A DNA stretch of 64,000 nt from Trueperella sp. GTDB taxonomy: Bacteria; Actinomycetota; Actinomycetes; Actinomycetales; Actinomycetaceae. The stretch covers positions 241,907-305,906 of the forward strand of contig JAUNLU010000002.1 in assembly GCA_030532125.1 (NCBI GenBank), given 5' to 3'. The notes beneath the pieces were generated by a model. It ran no database searches, was not told the DNA's origin, and saw nothing but the letters and a program-made list of their open reading frames with translations. Of the stretch, positions 39,493 to 49,525 are shown piece by piece. The translations under genes and the position numbers were made by a program. Each line of letters starts with the position of its first letter. The first letter of the stretch is position 1.

Positions 39493-40137
39493 TTAGTCCC
39501 CTACCTGCTCGATTACCGCATCGGCAACTTCGCGCATAGTAAGACGGCGATTCATTGAAGTCTTTTGGATCCAGCGGAAGGCTTCGGGCTCAGTCAGCCC
39601 CATTTTCTCCTGCAACAATCCCTTGGCCCGGCTCACTTGTTTGCGGGTCTCAAATCGCTCTGCCAGTGAATTAACTTCGTTTTCCAGCGAAACGATTTCT
39701 TGGTATCGGGATAGGGCAATTTCCACTGCTGGAATTAAATCAGCTGGGGTAAATGGCTTCACTACATAGGCCATTGCTCCCGCATCCCGGGCGCGTTCTA
39801 CTAGTTCTCGCTGCGAAAATGCAGTGAGCATGACGATAGCGCACCGGCGCTCTGCCAAAATGCGCTCTGCGGCGGTGATGCCATCAATCCCGGACATCTT
39901 GACATCCATCACGATCAGATCTGGCTCTAGCTCTGCAGCCAGCTCCATAGCCTCTTCGCCATTGGTACCTTCGCCAACAACTTGGTAGCCCGCCTCAGTG
40001 AGCGTATCGACGATATCCAGCCGAATTAGCGTTTCGTCCTCAACTACCAAAACCCGAACTTTTTCTGGGTCAGACGAGTCAAAATCGGCGGTATCTTGTT
40101 GAGCTAGGTTATCCAGTGCCGGATCTTTTTCCGCCAT
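39493..40137 (-). CDS. pdtaR: ANTAR-domain response regulator, PdtaR type
   Basis: RNA-binding antiterminator response regulator of about 214 aa. Receiver domain (about 20-140): acidic pocket VLVVEDETLIRLD, phospho-Asp in LIVMDVKMSGIDG, Lys in YVVKPFTPADL. C-terminal ANTAR domain: RKQVSRAKGLLQEKMGLTEPEAFRWIQKTSMNRRLTMREVADAV. Phosphorylation by a PdtaS-type kinase lets ANTAR dimers bind paired hexaloop hairpins in mRNA leaders. No kinase is adjacent, as in mycobacteria. The ATG at 40137 with AAGGAG upstream is preferred over a longer frame to 40170. Confidence 0.95.
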   Translation of the reverse strand: MAEKDPALDNLAQQDTADFDSSDPEKVRVLVVEDETLIRLDIVDTLTEAGYQVVGEGTNGEEAMELAAELEPDLIVMDVKMSGIDGITAAERILAERRCAIVMLTAFSQRELVERARDAGAMAYVVKPFTPADLIPAVEIALSRYQEIVSLENEVNSLAERFETRKQVSRAKGLLQEKMGLTEPEAFRWIQKTSMNRRLTMREVADAVIEQVGD

Positions 40138-40214
40138 GACTTGCTCCTTATGTGTATCAGGGATCAGCACAAATGCAGAAGCTCATCATCGATGCCCCAG
40201 CACTCGAGCTGTAG

Positions 40215-40296
40215 TGCTCCCGGCGGGATTCGAACCCGCATGCCTTTCGGCGCTGCATTTTGAGTGCAGTGTGTCTGCCAATTCCACCACAGGAGC
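40215..40296 (-). tRNA. tRNA-Leu (anticodon CAA)
   Basis: An 82-base class II tRNA. The acceptor arm GCTCCTG pairs with CGGGAGC; the D-loop region reads TGGCAGAC; the anticodon loop CTCAAAA within stem CTGCA/TGCAG gives CAA, reading UUG; a long variable arm (GCGCCGAAAGGC-like) and the T arm GGGTTCGAATCCC follow. The 3' CCA is not encoded. Confidence 0.93.
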
Positions 40297-40365
40297 GGTG
40301 CACAACATGGGAGTTTATCTCATGGTGCCCCTAACTGCGTAATTACGGAGTTTTGTCACAAAATC

Positions 40366-41790
40366 CTACGCAGTGACAATAGTTTCCCCCATCTTATGAA
40401 TACGAATGGAGTTAGTAGAGCCCACTGTTCCCGGTGGCATACCAGAAACGATCACCACGCGGTCGCCGTCTTCCGCCATCCCTTTTTCCCGCAACAAGCG
40501 GTCTACTTGGTTAACCATGTCATCCGTATTGGTTACCTGTGGCATCAAGAATGAATCCACGCCCCAAGTAAGGGCTAGCCGCTGGCGCACATCTGCAGAT
40601 GGGGTGAACACCAACAGCGGTATCCGCGCCCGCAGCCGGGCCATACGGCGAGCAGTTTGCCCAGATGTTGTGAAAACTGCCAAGTACTTAACTCCCAGAG
40701 CTTCGCCAATATCCATCGCAGAACGAGTGATAACTCCGTTACGAGTGCGGTGTAAATTGGCCAGTTTAGGAATATCTTCCAGGCCGTGCTCTTCGGTATA
40801 CGCCACAATGGACGCCATCGTTTGTACACAGATAATCGGGAATTCACCAATGGAAGTTTCCCCGGACAGCATCACTGCATCTGCGCCGTCGAGAATTGCA
40901 TTGGCGCAGTCAGAGGTTTCCGCCCGAGTTGGGGTGGGTGAATTAATCATTGACTCCAATACCTGCGTGGCAACTATGACTGGTTTAGCGTGCCGGCGCG
41001 CAGTGTCGATAGCGCGTTTTTGCACCATCGGCACCTGTTCCAGCGGCAATTCCACGCCTAGGTCACCGCGAGCAATCATAATGCCATCAAATGCGCGGAC
41101 GATGTCTTCTAGCACTTCTACTGCCTGGGGCTTTTCCACCTTTGCCACTACTGGGATGCGGCGCCCGACTCGATCCATGATGTCGTGTACATCAGTTACG
41201 TCTTCCGCATTGCGTACAAAGGACAGTGCACACAGATCGACGCCGTAGTCCAAGGCCCATTCCAGGTCTACCTTGTCCTTTTCTGATAGTGCGGGGACTG
41301 ACACCGCCACACCGGGCAAGTTCACACCTTTGTTATTGGAAACGGTACCGCCAATCACAACTTCAGTGATCACATCTGGCCCGGAAACTTCAATGACTCG
41401 CACTCGGACTTTACCATCGTCAATCAGAATCATGTCCCCGGGATTGCAGTCTCCCGGCAGTCCCTTAAATGTCGAGGAGACTTTTTCTTTGGTGCCGGGC
41501 ACATCATCAGTAGTGATGGTGAAAATATCGCCTTTTTCTAGCAACTGTGGGCCGTCGGCAAATGTGCCTAACCGGATCTTTGGCCCCTGCAGATCCACTA
41601 ACACTGCTACTGGCGTATTAAGCTCTGCGGCAGCTTCCCGCACCCAAGTAATACGGCGTTCATGTTCTTCGTGCACGCCATGAGAAGCATTAATTCGGGC
41701 AACATTCATCCCCGCCTTAACGAGCTGGACGATAGTTTCCTTGGAATCTGTTGCTGGCCCTAATGTGCATACAATCTTCGCTCTACGCAT
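40366..41790 (-). CDS. pyk: Pyruvate kinase
   Basis: Final ATP-forming step of glycolysis. 474 aa. Motifs: RRAKIVCTLGPA at the start, MNVARINASHG, LQGPKIRLG, the catalytic region VVAKVEKPQAVE and IMIARGDLGVELPLEQVP, and MLSGETSIGEFP. The C-terminal allosteric domain is complete (VFTTSGQTARRMARLR). SD AAGGTG precedes the ATG. Followed by tRNA-Leu; preceded by lgt, as in many actinobacteria. Confidence 0.97.
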   Translation of the reverse strand: MRRAKIVCTLGPATDSKETIVQLVKAGMNVARINASHGVHEEHERRITWVREAAAELNTPVAVLVDLQGPKIRLGTFADGPQLLEKGDIFTITTDDVPGTKEKVSSTFKGLPGDCNPGDMILIDDGKVRVRVIEVSGPDVITEVVIGGTVSNNKGVNLPGVAVSVPALSEKDKVDLEWALDYGVDLCALSFVRNAEDVTDVHDIMDRVGRRIPVVAKVEKPQAVEVLEDIVRAFDGIMIARGDLGVELPLEQVPMVQKRAIDTARRHAKPVIVATQVLESMINSPTPTRAETSDCANAILDGADAVMLSGETSIGEFPIICVQTMASIVAYTEEHGLEDIPKLANLHRTRNGVITRSAMDIGEALGVKYLAVFTTSGQTARRMARLRARIPLLVFTPSADVRQRLALTWGVDSFLMPQVTNTDDMVNQVDRLLREKGMAEDGDRVVIVSGMPPGTVGSTNSIRIHKMGETIVTA

Positions 41791-41815
41791 GCTTTCACCT
41801 TACCCGATTGCTGTT

Positions 41816-42691
41816 TTAACTGTGACTAGTTGCGGTTTCAGCCGAGTTCCCCTGGTTTTCGAGCCTAATATCTGCCAGCTGCGGGTGGGCGCGCAGGCGG
41901 CGAGTCTGCACGATAAATGCCACTGCCGCCAACGCAAATACCAAGATTGATACCCAAACATTTAGCCGCAATCCTAGGATTATCTGCGCTTCGTCAATCC
42001 GGAGCGATTCAATCCATACCCGACCGGCGGTATACACCAATACGTACCCGATTCCAACCTGGCCGCCGCGCAGTCGGAACTTTCGTTCCAAATAAATCAG
42101 CAGTGCAGCTCCAGCCAGGCACCACAACATCTCATATAGGAAGGTGGGATGGAAAGTGGTTCCTGGATCATACGGTGCTGGGATATTTTCTGGGTCTATC
42201 CGAAGCGCCCAGGGCAAATCAGTGGGACGGCCGAATAGTTCCTGATTGAACCAGTTTCCCAAGCGGCCAATTGCTTGTGCTATCAATATCCCCGGGGCAA
42301 CGGCATCCGCAAAAGCCGCAAATCTTAAGCCTTGTTTGTGCAGATACAGGTATACCGCCACCGCACCGAATGCGATGGCTCCCCAGATACCTAGACCGCC
42401 TTCCCAGATCCGGAAAATTTTGGTCCAGTCGCCATTTGCCCCGAAATATGGTCCGGGCGTAGTTATCACGTGGTATACCCGAGCACCAATAATCCCAGCT
42501 AGCACGCCCCATAGGGCAGCGTCAGCAGTGGTATCTTCGGGGCCGGATTTGGCGGTATATCGAACTTCACCGAGATACCAAGCCACCAAAATGCCGAGCA
42601 AAATCATGATGGCATAGGTATGGATTGGACCTATCTGGGCCCACTGCTGCGGTGGAGATGGGATCGCAGTTAGTAAATTTCCGACTACCAT
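41816..42691 (-). CDS. lgt: Prolipoprotein diacylglyceryl transferase
   Basis: Membrane enzyme that lipidates the lipobox Cys of exported lipoproteins, such as the substrate-binding protein at the left edge. About 291 aa, seven helices. Signature GRLGNWFNQELFGRPTDLPWAL, the His-containing HPTFLYE, and GARVYHVITTPG are present. The ATG at 42691 is preferred; a longer frame from a TTG at 42700 adds only three residues. Placed between trpA and pyk, the typical actinobacterial location. Confidence 0.95.
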   Translation of the reverse strand: MVVGNLLTAIPSPPQQWAQIGPIHTYAIMILLGILVAWYLGEVRYTAKSGPEDTTADAALWGVLAGIIGARVYHVITTPGPYFGANGDWTKIFRIWEGGLGIWGAIAFGAVAVYLYLHKQGLRFAAFADAVAPGILIAQAIGRLGNWFNQELFGRPTDLPWALRIDPENIPAPYDPGTTFHPTFLYEMLWCLAGAALLIYLERKFRLRGGQVGIGYVLVYTAGRVWIESLRIDEAQIILGLRLNVWVSILVFALAAVAFIVQTRRLRAHPQLADIRLENQGNSAETATSHS

Positions 42692-42706
42692 GCATACCAA
42701 CTTTCG

Positions 42707-43504
42707 TTAACGTGCCGCATGTGCTCCATTGGCAATGTCTACCGCAATTTCTCGCATTTTGGCGATTCCAACTTTGGGATCAGTGTTCTCTACCAATGGT
42801 TTTACTATTGCAGTGCCTACAATGACGCCGTCAGCATACTGCCCCACTTCCCGCGCTTGGGCAGCATTAGACACCCCTATTCCCACGCAAACTCGCTCGG
42901 CGCCCGCCGCGCGCGTTCGCGCCACCAAGTCAGCGGAATGGGTGTCAATGGAATCGCGAAGTCCGGTAGTGCCCATCCGCGAAGCGGCATAGACGAATCC
43001 TCTGGATGCATTAGCGGTAATTGCAAGCCGTGCATCGGAGCTACTAGGAGCCACCAGAAATACGTGGTCCAGATCCCGGGCATCGGCGGCAGCAATCCAA
43101 TCTGCCGCTTCTTCTGGAATTAGATCTGGCGTTATTAACCCTGCACCGCCCGCATTCTGCAAATCTCGGGCGAAGTTTTCTACTCCATAGTGGAATACCG
43201 GGTTGTAGTAGGTCATAACCAGAATGGATATCCCCGTTTTGGCTACTTCTTCTACGATATGGAAAATATCAGCGCGGTGTATTCCCCGCTCCAGCGCCCC
43301 TTGCGCTGCCCGCTGAATTATTGCCCCATCCATCGTGGGATCAGAATAGGGAAATCCCAGTTCGATAATATCCACTCCGGCGTCTACCAGGGTTTTTGCT
43401 GCAGTGATGGAGTCGGCAACGGTAGGAAAGCCGGCGGTCAGATAGCCGATAAAGGCAGCGTGTCCTGCAGCGTTGGCATTATCGATTACGGTCGCAGTTT
43501 TCAT
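42707..43504 (-). CDS. trpA: Tryptophan synthase alpha subunit
   Basis: Cleaves indole-3-glycerol phosphate to indole for the beta subunit. 265 aa. Family residues: catalytic Glu in [16 protein letters not shown], the second acid in [14 protein letters not shown], and [16 protein letters not shown] for phosphate. Start overlaps trpB stop by ATGA, consistent with equal production of both subunits. Confidence 0.97.
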   Translation of the reverse strand: MKTATVIDNANAAGHAAFIGYLTAGFPTVADSITAAKTLVDAGVDIIELGFPYSDPTMDGAIIQRAAQGALERGIHRADIFHIVEEVAKTGISILVMTYYNPVFHYGVENFARDLQNAGGAGLITPDLIPEEAADWIAAADARDLDHVFLVAPSSSDARLAITANASRGFVYAASRMGTTGLRDSIDTHSADLVARTRAAGAERVCVGIGVSNAAQAREVGQYADGVIVGTAIVKPLVENTDPKVGIAKMREIAVDIANGAHAAR

Positions 43505-44715
43505 TTGGTCTCCCCCAGCCCGAAATACTTAACAGCAGTGCCCATGTCTTTGTCGCCGCGACCAGAGAGGGAAACCAAAATAGTTGGCGGTTCTTCTCCG
43601 TTTTCTGCTGCTTGTTTCCCAATTCGGATTGCTCCCGCCAGTGCATGTGCCGATTCGATAGCAGGGATAATTCCTTCGGTACGCGAGAGCAAGGCAAAAG
43701 CTGACATTGCTTCGTCATCGGTGATTGGCCAATATTCGGCACGGCCAGTTTTTGCTAACCACGAGTGTTCGGCGCCCACCCCAGGATAATCCAGACCCGC
43801 GGAAATGGAGTGTGACGGCAGAGTCTGGCCATCTTCGTCTTGCAAAATATAAGTTTTTGACCCATGCAAGACGCCGACTTCCCCAGCACTTAGTGTTGCT
43901 GCATGTCGGCCGGTTTCCACACCTGCTCCGCCAGCTTCACAACCCACTAGTCGGACGGTGGGGTCATCTAGAAAAGCGTTGAATATGCCAATCGCATTTG
44001 AGCCGCCACCGATACAAGCCACAACTACGTCCGGCAGTTCACCGGTCAGATCCAGCACCTGGGCACGGGCTTCTTCGCCAATAATTTTTTGCAAATCACG
44101 CACCAAAACTGGGAATGGATGCGGACCCGCTGCGGTCCCAAATAAATAGTTTGTGGTATCGACGTTGGTCACCCAATCGCGAAATGCCTCATTGATGGCA
44201 TCTTTAAGTGTGCGCGATCCGGCTTCTACTGCAACCACTTCTGCCCCCAGTAGTTGCATACGCGCCACGTTTAGTGCTTGGCGTTCGGCGTCTAATGCCC
44301 CCATATAGATGGTGCAGTCCAAACCGAGCAAAGCCGCAGCGGTAGCGGTGGCAACCCCATGCTGACCGGCGCCCGTCTCGGCGATAACACGTGTTTTGCC
44401 CAGACTGCGGGTGAGCAATGCTTGCCCCAAAACATTGTTGATTTTGTGCGCCCCAGTGTGGTTTAGATCTTCGCGTTTTAGCAAGACCCGCGCGCCACCG
44501 CAGTGCTGAGCAAATCGGGAAACTTCCGTCAAAATTGAAGGCCGCCCAGTATAAGTGCGGTGCAGGTGATCTAATTCCGCATGAAACTGCGGATCTACCT
44601 TGAGTTTATTCCAGCCCTCTTCCAATTCAGTCAAAGCAGCCATCAAAGATTCTGGAATAAACCTGCCGCCAAATTCATCAAAATGCGGCCCCGGCAGATC
44701 AGCAAGTTTAGTCAT
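43501..44715 (-). CDS. trpB: Tryptophan synthase beta subunit
   Basis: PLP enzyme condensing indole and serine. About 404 aa. The PLP Lys is in [28 protein letters not shown] and the phosphate loop [10 protein letters not shown] are present; GRGDKDMGT is near the end. The ATG at 44715 lies four bases after the trpC stop, with AAAGGTG as ribosome site. Part of trpC-trpB-trpA. Confidence 0.97.
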   Translation of the reverse strand: MTKLADLPGPHFDEFGGRFIPESLMAALTELEEGWNKLKVDPQFHAELDHLHRTYTGRPSILTEVSRFAQHCGGARVLLKREDLNHTGAHKINNVLGQALLTRSLGKTRVIAETGAGQHGVATATAAALLGLDCTIYMGALDAERQALNVARMQLLGAEVVAVEAGSRTLKDAINEAFRDWVTNVDTTNYLFGTAAGPHPFPVLVRDLQKIIGEEARAQVLDLTGELPDVVVACIGGGSNAIGIFNAFLDDPTVRLVGCEAGGAGVETGRHAATLSAGEVGVLHGSKTYILQDEDGQTLPSHSISAGLDYPGVGAEHSWLAKTGRAEYWPITDDEAMSAFALLSRTEGIIPAIESAHALAGAIRIGKQAAENGEEPPTILVSLSGRGDKDMGTAVKYFGLGETK

Positions 44716-44719
44716 GTGT

Positions 44720-45541
44720 TCACCTTTCAATTGCGTCTAATGACGGATGTTTTCCCACCGAACTCATATCGCGTACTGCACGCAAGGGATCACCGTTGGT
44801 AACTAACGCTTCACCCACTAAAACTGCGTCTGCTCCGGCCCGAGCGTATTCAAGTACATCTTGCGGACCAGTAACGCCTGACTCCGCAACTCGAATTATA
44901 TGTTCCGGTAGCACATCCACCACCTGACCGAAAATATCGGTATCGACTTCCAGAGTTTTCAAGTTGCGGGCATTAATACCGACGACGGTAGCCCCTGCCG
45001 CCAGCGCGCGCTCGGCTTCTTCCCGGTTATGTGCTTCCACCAGTGGGGTCATCCCCAGTGATTCCACCCGTTCAATAAAGGAAGTCAAAACGGTTTGTTC
45101 TAGTGCCGCCACAATGAGCAATACCAGATCAGCTCCGTATGCCCGCGCTTCCCAGATCTGGTAGGGCGAGACTACAAAATCCTTACGTAGTACTGGGATA
45201 TTCACCTGTGCGCGCACCGCAGCCAGATCAGCTAATGAACCACCGAAACGGCGCTGTTCGGTGAGCACCGAAATCGCGGCTGCTCCCCCGCGCTCATATA
45301 CTGCCGCTAGCTCTGCCGGATCAGCAATTTCAGCGAGTTGCCCCTTTGACGGGCTTTTACGTTTTACTTCGGAAATTATTTGGACCGAGCGATGTCCTGT
45401 GCTGGGGCGTAGCGCCTCTTTGGCGTTTAAGGCACCGGGGACACGCGCTGCCCGCGCTTTTAGCTCAGCGAGTGAAACCTGTGCTTCGCGCTGTGCCATA
45501 TCGGCGCGGACGCCGGCGATGATGTCGTCGAGAACGGTCAT
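44720..45541 (-). CDS. trpC: Indole-3-glycerol phosphate synthase
   Basis: Ring-closing step of tryptophan synthesis, TIM barrel, about 273 aa. Motifs: [64 protein letters not shown] and [12 protein letters not shown]. The ATG at 45541 with GAGGAGG upstream is preferred over a longer frame. In many actinobacteria trpE lies between hisI and trpC; here only 77 bases separate this start from the hisI stop, so trpE, trpG and trpD must lie elsewhere or be absent. Confidence 0.96.
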   Translation of the reverse strand: MTVLDDIIAGVRADMAQREAQVSLAELKARAARVPGALNAKEALRPSTGHRSVQIISEVKRKSPSKGQLAEIADPAELAAVYERGGAAAISVLTEQRRFGGSLADLAAVRAQVNIPVLRKDFVVSPYQIWEARAYGADLVLLIVAALEQTVLTSFIERVESLGMTPLVEAHNREEAERALAAGATVVGINARNLKTLEVDTDIFGQVVDVLPEHIIRVAESGVTGPQDVLEYARAGADAVLVGEALVTNGDPLRAVRDMSSVGKHPSLDAIER

Positions 45542-45618
45542 TTTTCCTCCTCGCACTACCTTAACCGCTAACTACGGAAAGTTCGCATTGAGTCCACTAG
45601 CTGGCTCAAAAAAATAAG

Positions 45619-45993
45619 CTATTTGAGCTGGAGACTTATTGGACCACCGGCGTCAAAACAACTGAATTTTCCCGTGTGGCACGCTCCGGCGTGTTGCGTT
45701 ACGCGCAACAGTACTGCGTCACCGTCACAGTCCAATTCCACTGACTTAACCTCTTGGATTGCGCCCGAGGTATCACCTTTGCGCCAATACTCTTGCCGAG
45801 AGCGCGACCAATACCAGGCCCGCCCCGTATTCAAGGTGCGCGCCAATGCTACGGCATCCATCCACGCCACCATCAAAACCCGATCAGTGGCAGCATCTTG
45901 CACCACGGCACATAGCAGACCATTGTTATCGAATTTCAGCTGCTCCGCTAAGCCTGCGGGTAGTTGATCTAGCTCTGGCATAAGATCCGTCAT
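45619..45993 (-). CDS. hisI: Phosphoribosyl-AMP cyclohydrolase
   Basis: Zinc and magnesium enzyme of histidine synthesis, 124 aa, single-domain form without HisE. Motifs: [15 protein letters not shown], the [18 protein letters not shown] signature, and metal-binding [11 protein letters not shown] with the Cys/His region QHAGACHTG and CF. Its start overlaps the hisF stop by ATGA. Confidence 0.96.
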   Translation of the reverse strand: MTDLMPELDQLPAGLAEQLKFDNNGLLCAVVQDAATDRVLMVAWMDAVALARTLNTGRAWYWSRSRQEYWRKGDTSGAIQEVKSVELDCDGDAVLLRVTQHAGACHTGKFSCFDAGGPISLQLK

Positions 45994-46754
45994 AGCCGCA
46001 CATCTATTCCAGCAGCTGCCATCGCCGCTTTAACTTCGCCCACAGTGAGCGTGCCAAAGTGGAAAACCGAGGCGGCAAGCACGGCGTCAGCTCCAGCCTG
46101 CACTGCGGACACAAAATGTTCCGCCGTTCCGGCTCCGCCTGATGCAATTAGCGGCAGACTAATATGCTCCCGCACTTTGCGGATTAGCTCTAAATCGAAA
46201 CCATCTTCGGTGCCATCCGCATCCATTGAGTTGAGCAGGATTTCCCCGGCCCCCAATTCTTCCGCTCGCTGTGCCCATTCCAGCACATCCAGACCAGCAC
46301 TGCGGGTTCCACCATGAGTGGTTACTTCAAAGCCAGATGGCATATTAGCTGCGCGCCGGGCATCCAAAGACAGCACAGTTACCTGGGCGCCAAATGCAGC
46401 GGCTACTTCAGTGAGCAGTTCCGGGCGCAAAATAGCTGCGGTATTTATTCCAACTTTATCTGCCCCAGCAGATAATGCCGCGCTGACATCTGCTACCGAT
46501 CGAATCCCGCCGCCTACAGTTAGGGGGATAAAAATTTCGTCAGCTGCTCGGCGCACTACCTCGAGCATATTGCCGCGCGCTTCGACCGACGCCGAAATAT
46601 CTAAGAAGGTGAGTTCGTCAGCCCCCATTTCGCCGTAGCGAGCAGCTAACTCTACTGGATCTCCAGCATCTTTAAGGTTTTCAAAATTGACACCTTTAAC
46701 TACTCGCCCGTGGGACACATCTAAACACGGGATAACTCGCACTGCTAATGACAT
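45990..46754 (-). CDS. hisF: Imidazole glycerol phosphate synthase subunit HisF
   Basis: Cyclase half of the HisFH synthase of histidine synthesis, a TIM barrel of about 254 aa. Catalytic Asp in [16 protein letters not shown] and the second Asp in [13 protein letters not shown]; phosphate loops [10 protein letters not shown] and [11 protein letters not shown]. The ATG at 46754 with AAAGGAGGAG is preferred over the ORF start at 46772, leaving room for the divergent gene's promoter. Confidence 0.96.
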   Translation of the reverse strand: MSLAVRVIPCLDVSHGRVVKGVNFENLKDAGDPVELAARYGEMGADELTFLDISASVEARGNMLEVVRRAADEIFIPLTVGGGIRSVADVSAALSAGADKVGINTAAILRPELLTEVAAAFGAQVTVLSLDARRAANMPSGFEVTTHGGTRSAGLDVLEWAQRAEELGAGEILLNSMDADGTEDGFDLELIRKVREHISLPLIASGGAGTAEHFVSAVQAGADAVLAASVFHFGTLTVGEVKAAMAAAGIDVRL

Positions 46755-46787
46755 GCTCTCCTCCTTTTGCACTACTTTATAACCAAT

Positions 46788-46793
46788 TATCCT
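46788..46793 (+). promoter_or_regulatory. Leaderless -10 element of the P-loop kinase-like gene
   Basis: TATCCT, six bases, then ATG at 46800; TTGCAC at 46767-46772 is a candidate -35 with a short 15-base spacer. No Shine-Dalgarno site precedes the start. Confidence 0.55.
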
Positions 46794-46799
46794 GTAGCT

Positions 46800-47336
46800 A
46801 TGTTCCCGTCCGAACTTTTAGATTATCTCACTGCCCCAGGTAGGCTAATCATCGGAATTGATGGCCGTTCTGGTGCTGGAAAGACTTCCTTTGCCCGGCA
46901 GTTGGCGCAATGTACTGACCGCGATGTGCTGCAGTTGGAAGTGGAAGAATTTATTGCCGGATGGGATGGGCTCAGCACTGGAATTGCAGATATTGCTGAG
47001 CAAATTGTGCGCCCATTGCGGGAACAAGGGTGGACGACGGCGGCCAAATGGGATTGGTGGGCAAATGAGTGGCACTCCCCCAGCCGAATACCCCCGACCG
47101 GCAGCGCCGATCTGATTTTCCTAACTGGTTGTGGCGCCACCGCCAAACCAATAGTTCCCTATTTAGATTTAACTATTTGGTTAGACGCACCCGCGGCAGT
47201 CCGTAAGGAACGGGTGCGCCGGCGCGATTCCTACGATTGGTCGGCGCAGTGGGAACAATGGGCAGCACAAGAATCCCAGTTATTGGCCCAATATCCCTCA
47301 GATCAACTGGCAGATTTTAAGCTCCAGACTGGGTAA
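46800..47336 (+). CDS. P-loop NTPase, uridine kinase-like
   Basis: Small nucleoside-kinase-like protein of about 178 aa. Walker [19 protein letters not shown] is clear, followed by a conserved acidic stretch ([12 protein letters not shown]) and a late lid-like [13 protein letters not shown]. Actinobacteria often carry such proteins labelled uridine kinase, but the family is broad, so the substrate is open. The ATG at 46800 is chosen over 46767 because a -10 element lies six bases before it and the earlier start would overlap hisF. Its 3' end overlaps the convergent FKBP gene by 20 bases. Confidence 0.8.
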   Translation: MFPSELLDYLTAPGRLIIGIDGRSGAGKTSFARQLAQCTDRDVLQLEVEEFIAGWDGLSTGIADIAEQIVRPLREQGWTTAAKWDWWANEWHSPSRIPPTGSADLIFLTGCGATAKPIVPYLDLTIWLDAPAAVRKERVRRRDSYDWSAQWEQWAAQESQLLAQYPSDQLADFKLQTG

Positions 47337-48159
47337 CTTCACTTATTGCCAAAATGTCTACCACCATTACGATGGCAGTATCTCCGCTGGCCAGTTCAGC
47401 GGGCATTCCCATAATTACCCGGGATCCAACGCGCTGATCAGCTAATCCTGTGCGCAAGCCGGGGAATACTTCGACCAGATCAATAAATACTGGAGCGCCC
47501 GCGCGCCAAGTATTTTCTAATTCAGTTCCATCTGGCAGATAGCGCACATAGTTAGCAACTACCACGCTGGTGTCACTGACCTGTTCTCCAGTGCCCGGTA
47601 TTGCCACTTCAGTAACCAGCTCCGTGGGTTCGGCGCCCGGCTGGGTTAGCACCGGGATATTTCCAGATTGCGATATTATCGGCAGCCCAGATTTACCGGT
47701 ACTACTCATCTCGCCTATTGCTGCAGTGGGCAGTAAATCTATCACCACGAATTCATATGACGTAGCGCTATTTTTTACTACTGCCAGCAAGCGGCTGCCT
47801 TCAGTTTTCCCACTCACCCAATCAGACATAGCTCCGATATTTTCCGGGGCTAAACTAGCCGCGGCAGTCCGGGAGCTGGTGGCAGTTAGGTCTCCGTCCC
47901 GAAGTAAGAATGACGAAGTGCGCAATAGAACTTGCCCACCGGCTTCTACTTTTCGCCCGTCTCCTTCTAACAGGGTAGTGACGCCGGGAGGTTCAGTAAC
48001 TTCACCGTCAATCGTCAGCACCACTGGGCCCCCAAATTCACCGGTGACTGAGATATTACTGGGCGGGGCGGGTGCGGTGAATCGGGCAACGATAAAGAAC
48101 ACCGAAATCCCCAGGAATAGCCCAAATAAGATAGCGCCCAATATTGACTTTTTAGTCAT
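47317..48159 (-). CDS. Membrane-anchored FKBP-type peptidyl-prolyl isomerase
   Basis: Extracytoplasmic folding catalyst, about 280 aa. An N-terminal helix (ILGAILFGLFLGISVFFIVA) without a lipobox Cys anchors it. The FKBP domain lies at the C-terminus (about 175-275): VVANYVRYLPDGTELENTW, VFPGLRTGLADQRVGSRVIMGMPAEL and IVMVVDILA. The middle part contains a further, poorly conserved segment. It directly follows pafA with an 8-base overlap, the arrangement seen in other actinobacteria, though no functional tie to pupylation is known. ATG at 48159 favoured over TTG at 48165. Confidence 0.82.
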   Translation of the reverse strand: MTKKSILGAILFGLFLGISVFFIVARFTAPAPPSNISVTGEFGGPVVLTIDGEVTEPPGVTTLLEGDGRKVEAGGQVLLRTSSFLLRDGDLTATSSRTAAASLAPENIGAMSDWVSGKTEGSRLLAVVKNSATSYEFVVIDLLPTAAIGEMSSTGKSGLPIISQSGNIPVLTQPGAEPTELVTEVAIPGTGEQVSDTSVVVANYVRYLPDGTELENTWRAGAPVFIDLVEVFPGLRTGLADQRVGSRVIMGMPAELASGDTAIVMVVDILAISEVTQSGA

Positions 48160-49525
48160 TTTCAAGTTCCTCTAATATGGCATCTACCTGCGGATCTGAA
48201 CTGGCAAATGGGTCAAGCAGCAAGGCGTTGCGCACCGGGTCAGATATTAACCGCAACCCAGTCCAGTCAGCCATAAAGTCACGGCGCTGTTCTTGTGCTA
48301 GTGCCACAAAATCACCGCGCATTTTGGCCCTAGTAGTTTGGGGCGGGATAGTACGCGCTCTGCTAACTGCGGCTGGGTCAGTCAATCGGCGCAACAGTCC
48401 ACTATTTTCCAGGCGCGGGCGCAATCCGCGCGCAGTGATGTCATGCCAAGCTAAATCTAACCGAGCAATTTTGGGGTCAGCGAGCTTGAGGTTATGGCGC
48501 TCAGCCGTACGGCGCAGCAAGTTCAGCTTTGCCACCCATTCCAGTTCGGTTGCCACCGATGTGAGGTCATCGTGTTCAATGGCGGCGAGCCCGCGTTGCC
48601 ACAGCTCAAATACGTACTTTTGGGTATCGGAGAGTTCGCGATCCCAACCTTCAGCGGCATAAACCTCTTGTACAAAATCAAAAATTAGTTGCTGGATTTC
48701 CCAGGCGCTCCTAGTGCCACCAGCACGCATATGCACGCGCGCTTTCCCAGTTAAATCGCGTGAAACTGCCTGAATGGCAGCAATCGGATCAGCGAGTTCC
48801 AACACCGGTGGCCGGCGTACCTCAATGGCGTCTAACAGGGCACTAGCCATTCCCACTTTTAGCAAAGTTGCGGAATCAGCCATATTTGAGTCGCCCACAA
48901 TTACGTGTAATCTGCGGTAGTGTTCAGCGTCCGCATGCGGTTCGTCGCGAGTGTTTATCATCGGGCGGGTGCGAGACGAAGCAGCCGATACTGCGTCTTG
49001 CATGTAGGTGGCGCGTTGCGAGATTTCAAATCCTGCCCCACCGGGGCGCAATCGCCCGGCGCCGACCAAGATTTGCCGGGTAACAAAAAACGGAATCAGC
49101 GAATCGATTCGGGCTCGAAAATCGCGCCGCCGCCGCACTAGGTAGTTTTCGTGGCACCCATAAGAATTGTGGTGGCCATCTTCGTTGTTTTTGAACAAGT
49201 GAATATGGCCATTAATGCCTTCCCGGTTTAATCTGGCAGTGGCGTGTGCCGCCATCTCCGCCAAGATTTCATCTCCGGCGCGATCATTGTGCAGCAGATC
49301 GAGTAACTGGTCACATTCGGCAGTGGCATATTCGGGATGGGCGCCGATATCTAGGTATAGCCGCGCACCATTTGGCAAAAAAGTATTGGTAGCGCGCGTT
49401 AGCTCTACGACGTCGTGAAAAACCCGGGTCGCTGCTTCCTCCGCAGTAATTGGTGGGGTCTCAGAATCGGGATCGGCACAGAGTACCCCGTATTCCGTTT
49501 CGATCCCAAAAATACGCCGCTTCAC
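48152..49525 (-). CDS. pafA: Pup-protein ligase PafA
   Basis: Glutamine-synthetase-fold enzyme that joins the C-terminal Glu of Pup to target lysines using ATP. 457 aa, normal. Motifs: RRIFGIETEYGVLC with the catalytic acid patch, FLPNGARLYLDIGAHPEYATAECD, HLFKNNEDGHHNSYGCHENYLV, and RPMINTRDEPHADAEHYRRLHVIVGDSNM. The C-terminal domain ends FASSDPQVDAILEEL. GTG start overlaps the pup stop by four bases (GTGA). In proteasome-bearing relatives prcB and prcA lie between pup and pafA; here there is no room for them. Confidence 0.97.
   Translation of the reverse strand: MKRRIFGIETEYGVLCADPDSETPPITAEEAATRVFHDVVELTRATNTFLPNGARLYLDIGAHPEYATAECDQLLDLLHNDRAGDEILAEMAAHATARLNREGINGHIHLFKNNEDGHHNSYGCHENYLVRRRRDFRARIDSLIPFFVTRQILVGAGRLRPGGAGFEISQRATYMQDAVSAASSRTRPMINTRDEPHADAEHYRRLHVIVGDSNMADSATLLKVGMASALLDAIEVRRPPVLELADPIAAIQAVSRDLTGKARVHMRAGGTRSAWEIQQLIFDFVQEVYAAEGWDRELSDTQKYVFELWQRGLAAIEHDDLTSVATELEWVAKLNLLRRTAERHNLKLADPKIARLDLAWHDITARGLRPRLENSGLLRRLTDPAAVSRARTIPPQTTRAKMRGDFVALAQEQRRDFMADWTGLRLISDPVRNALLLDPFASSDPQVDAILEELEND

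Noticed and set aside
40338..40374. Imperfect hairpin at the end of pyk considered as a terminator
   Set aside because: The stem is interrupted, overlaps the last pyk codons and lacks a T tail.
40406..41248. 280-codon open frame on the plus strand opposite pyk
   Set aside because: It lies wholly opposite a clear pyruvate kinase gene, has low-complexity Ser/Arg/Thr-rich composition typical of antisense frames, and no motif or ribosome site.
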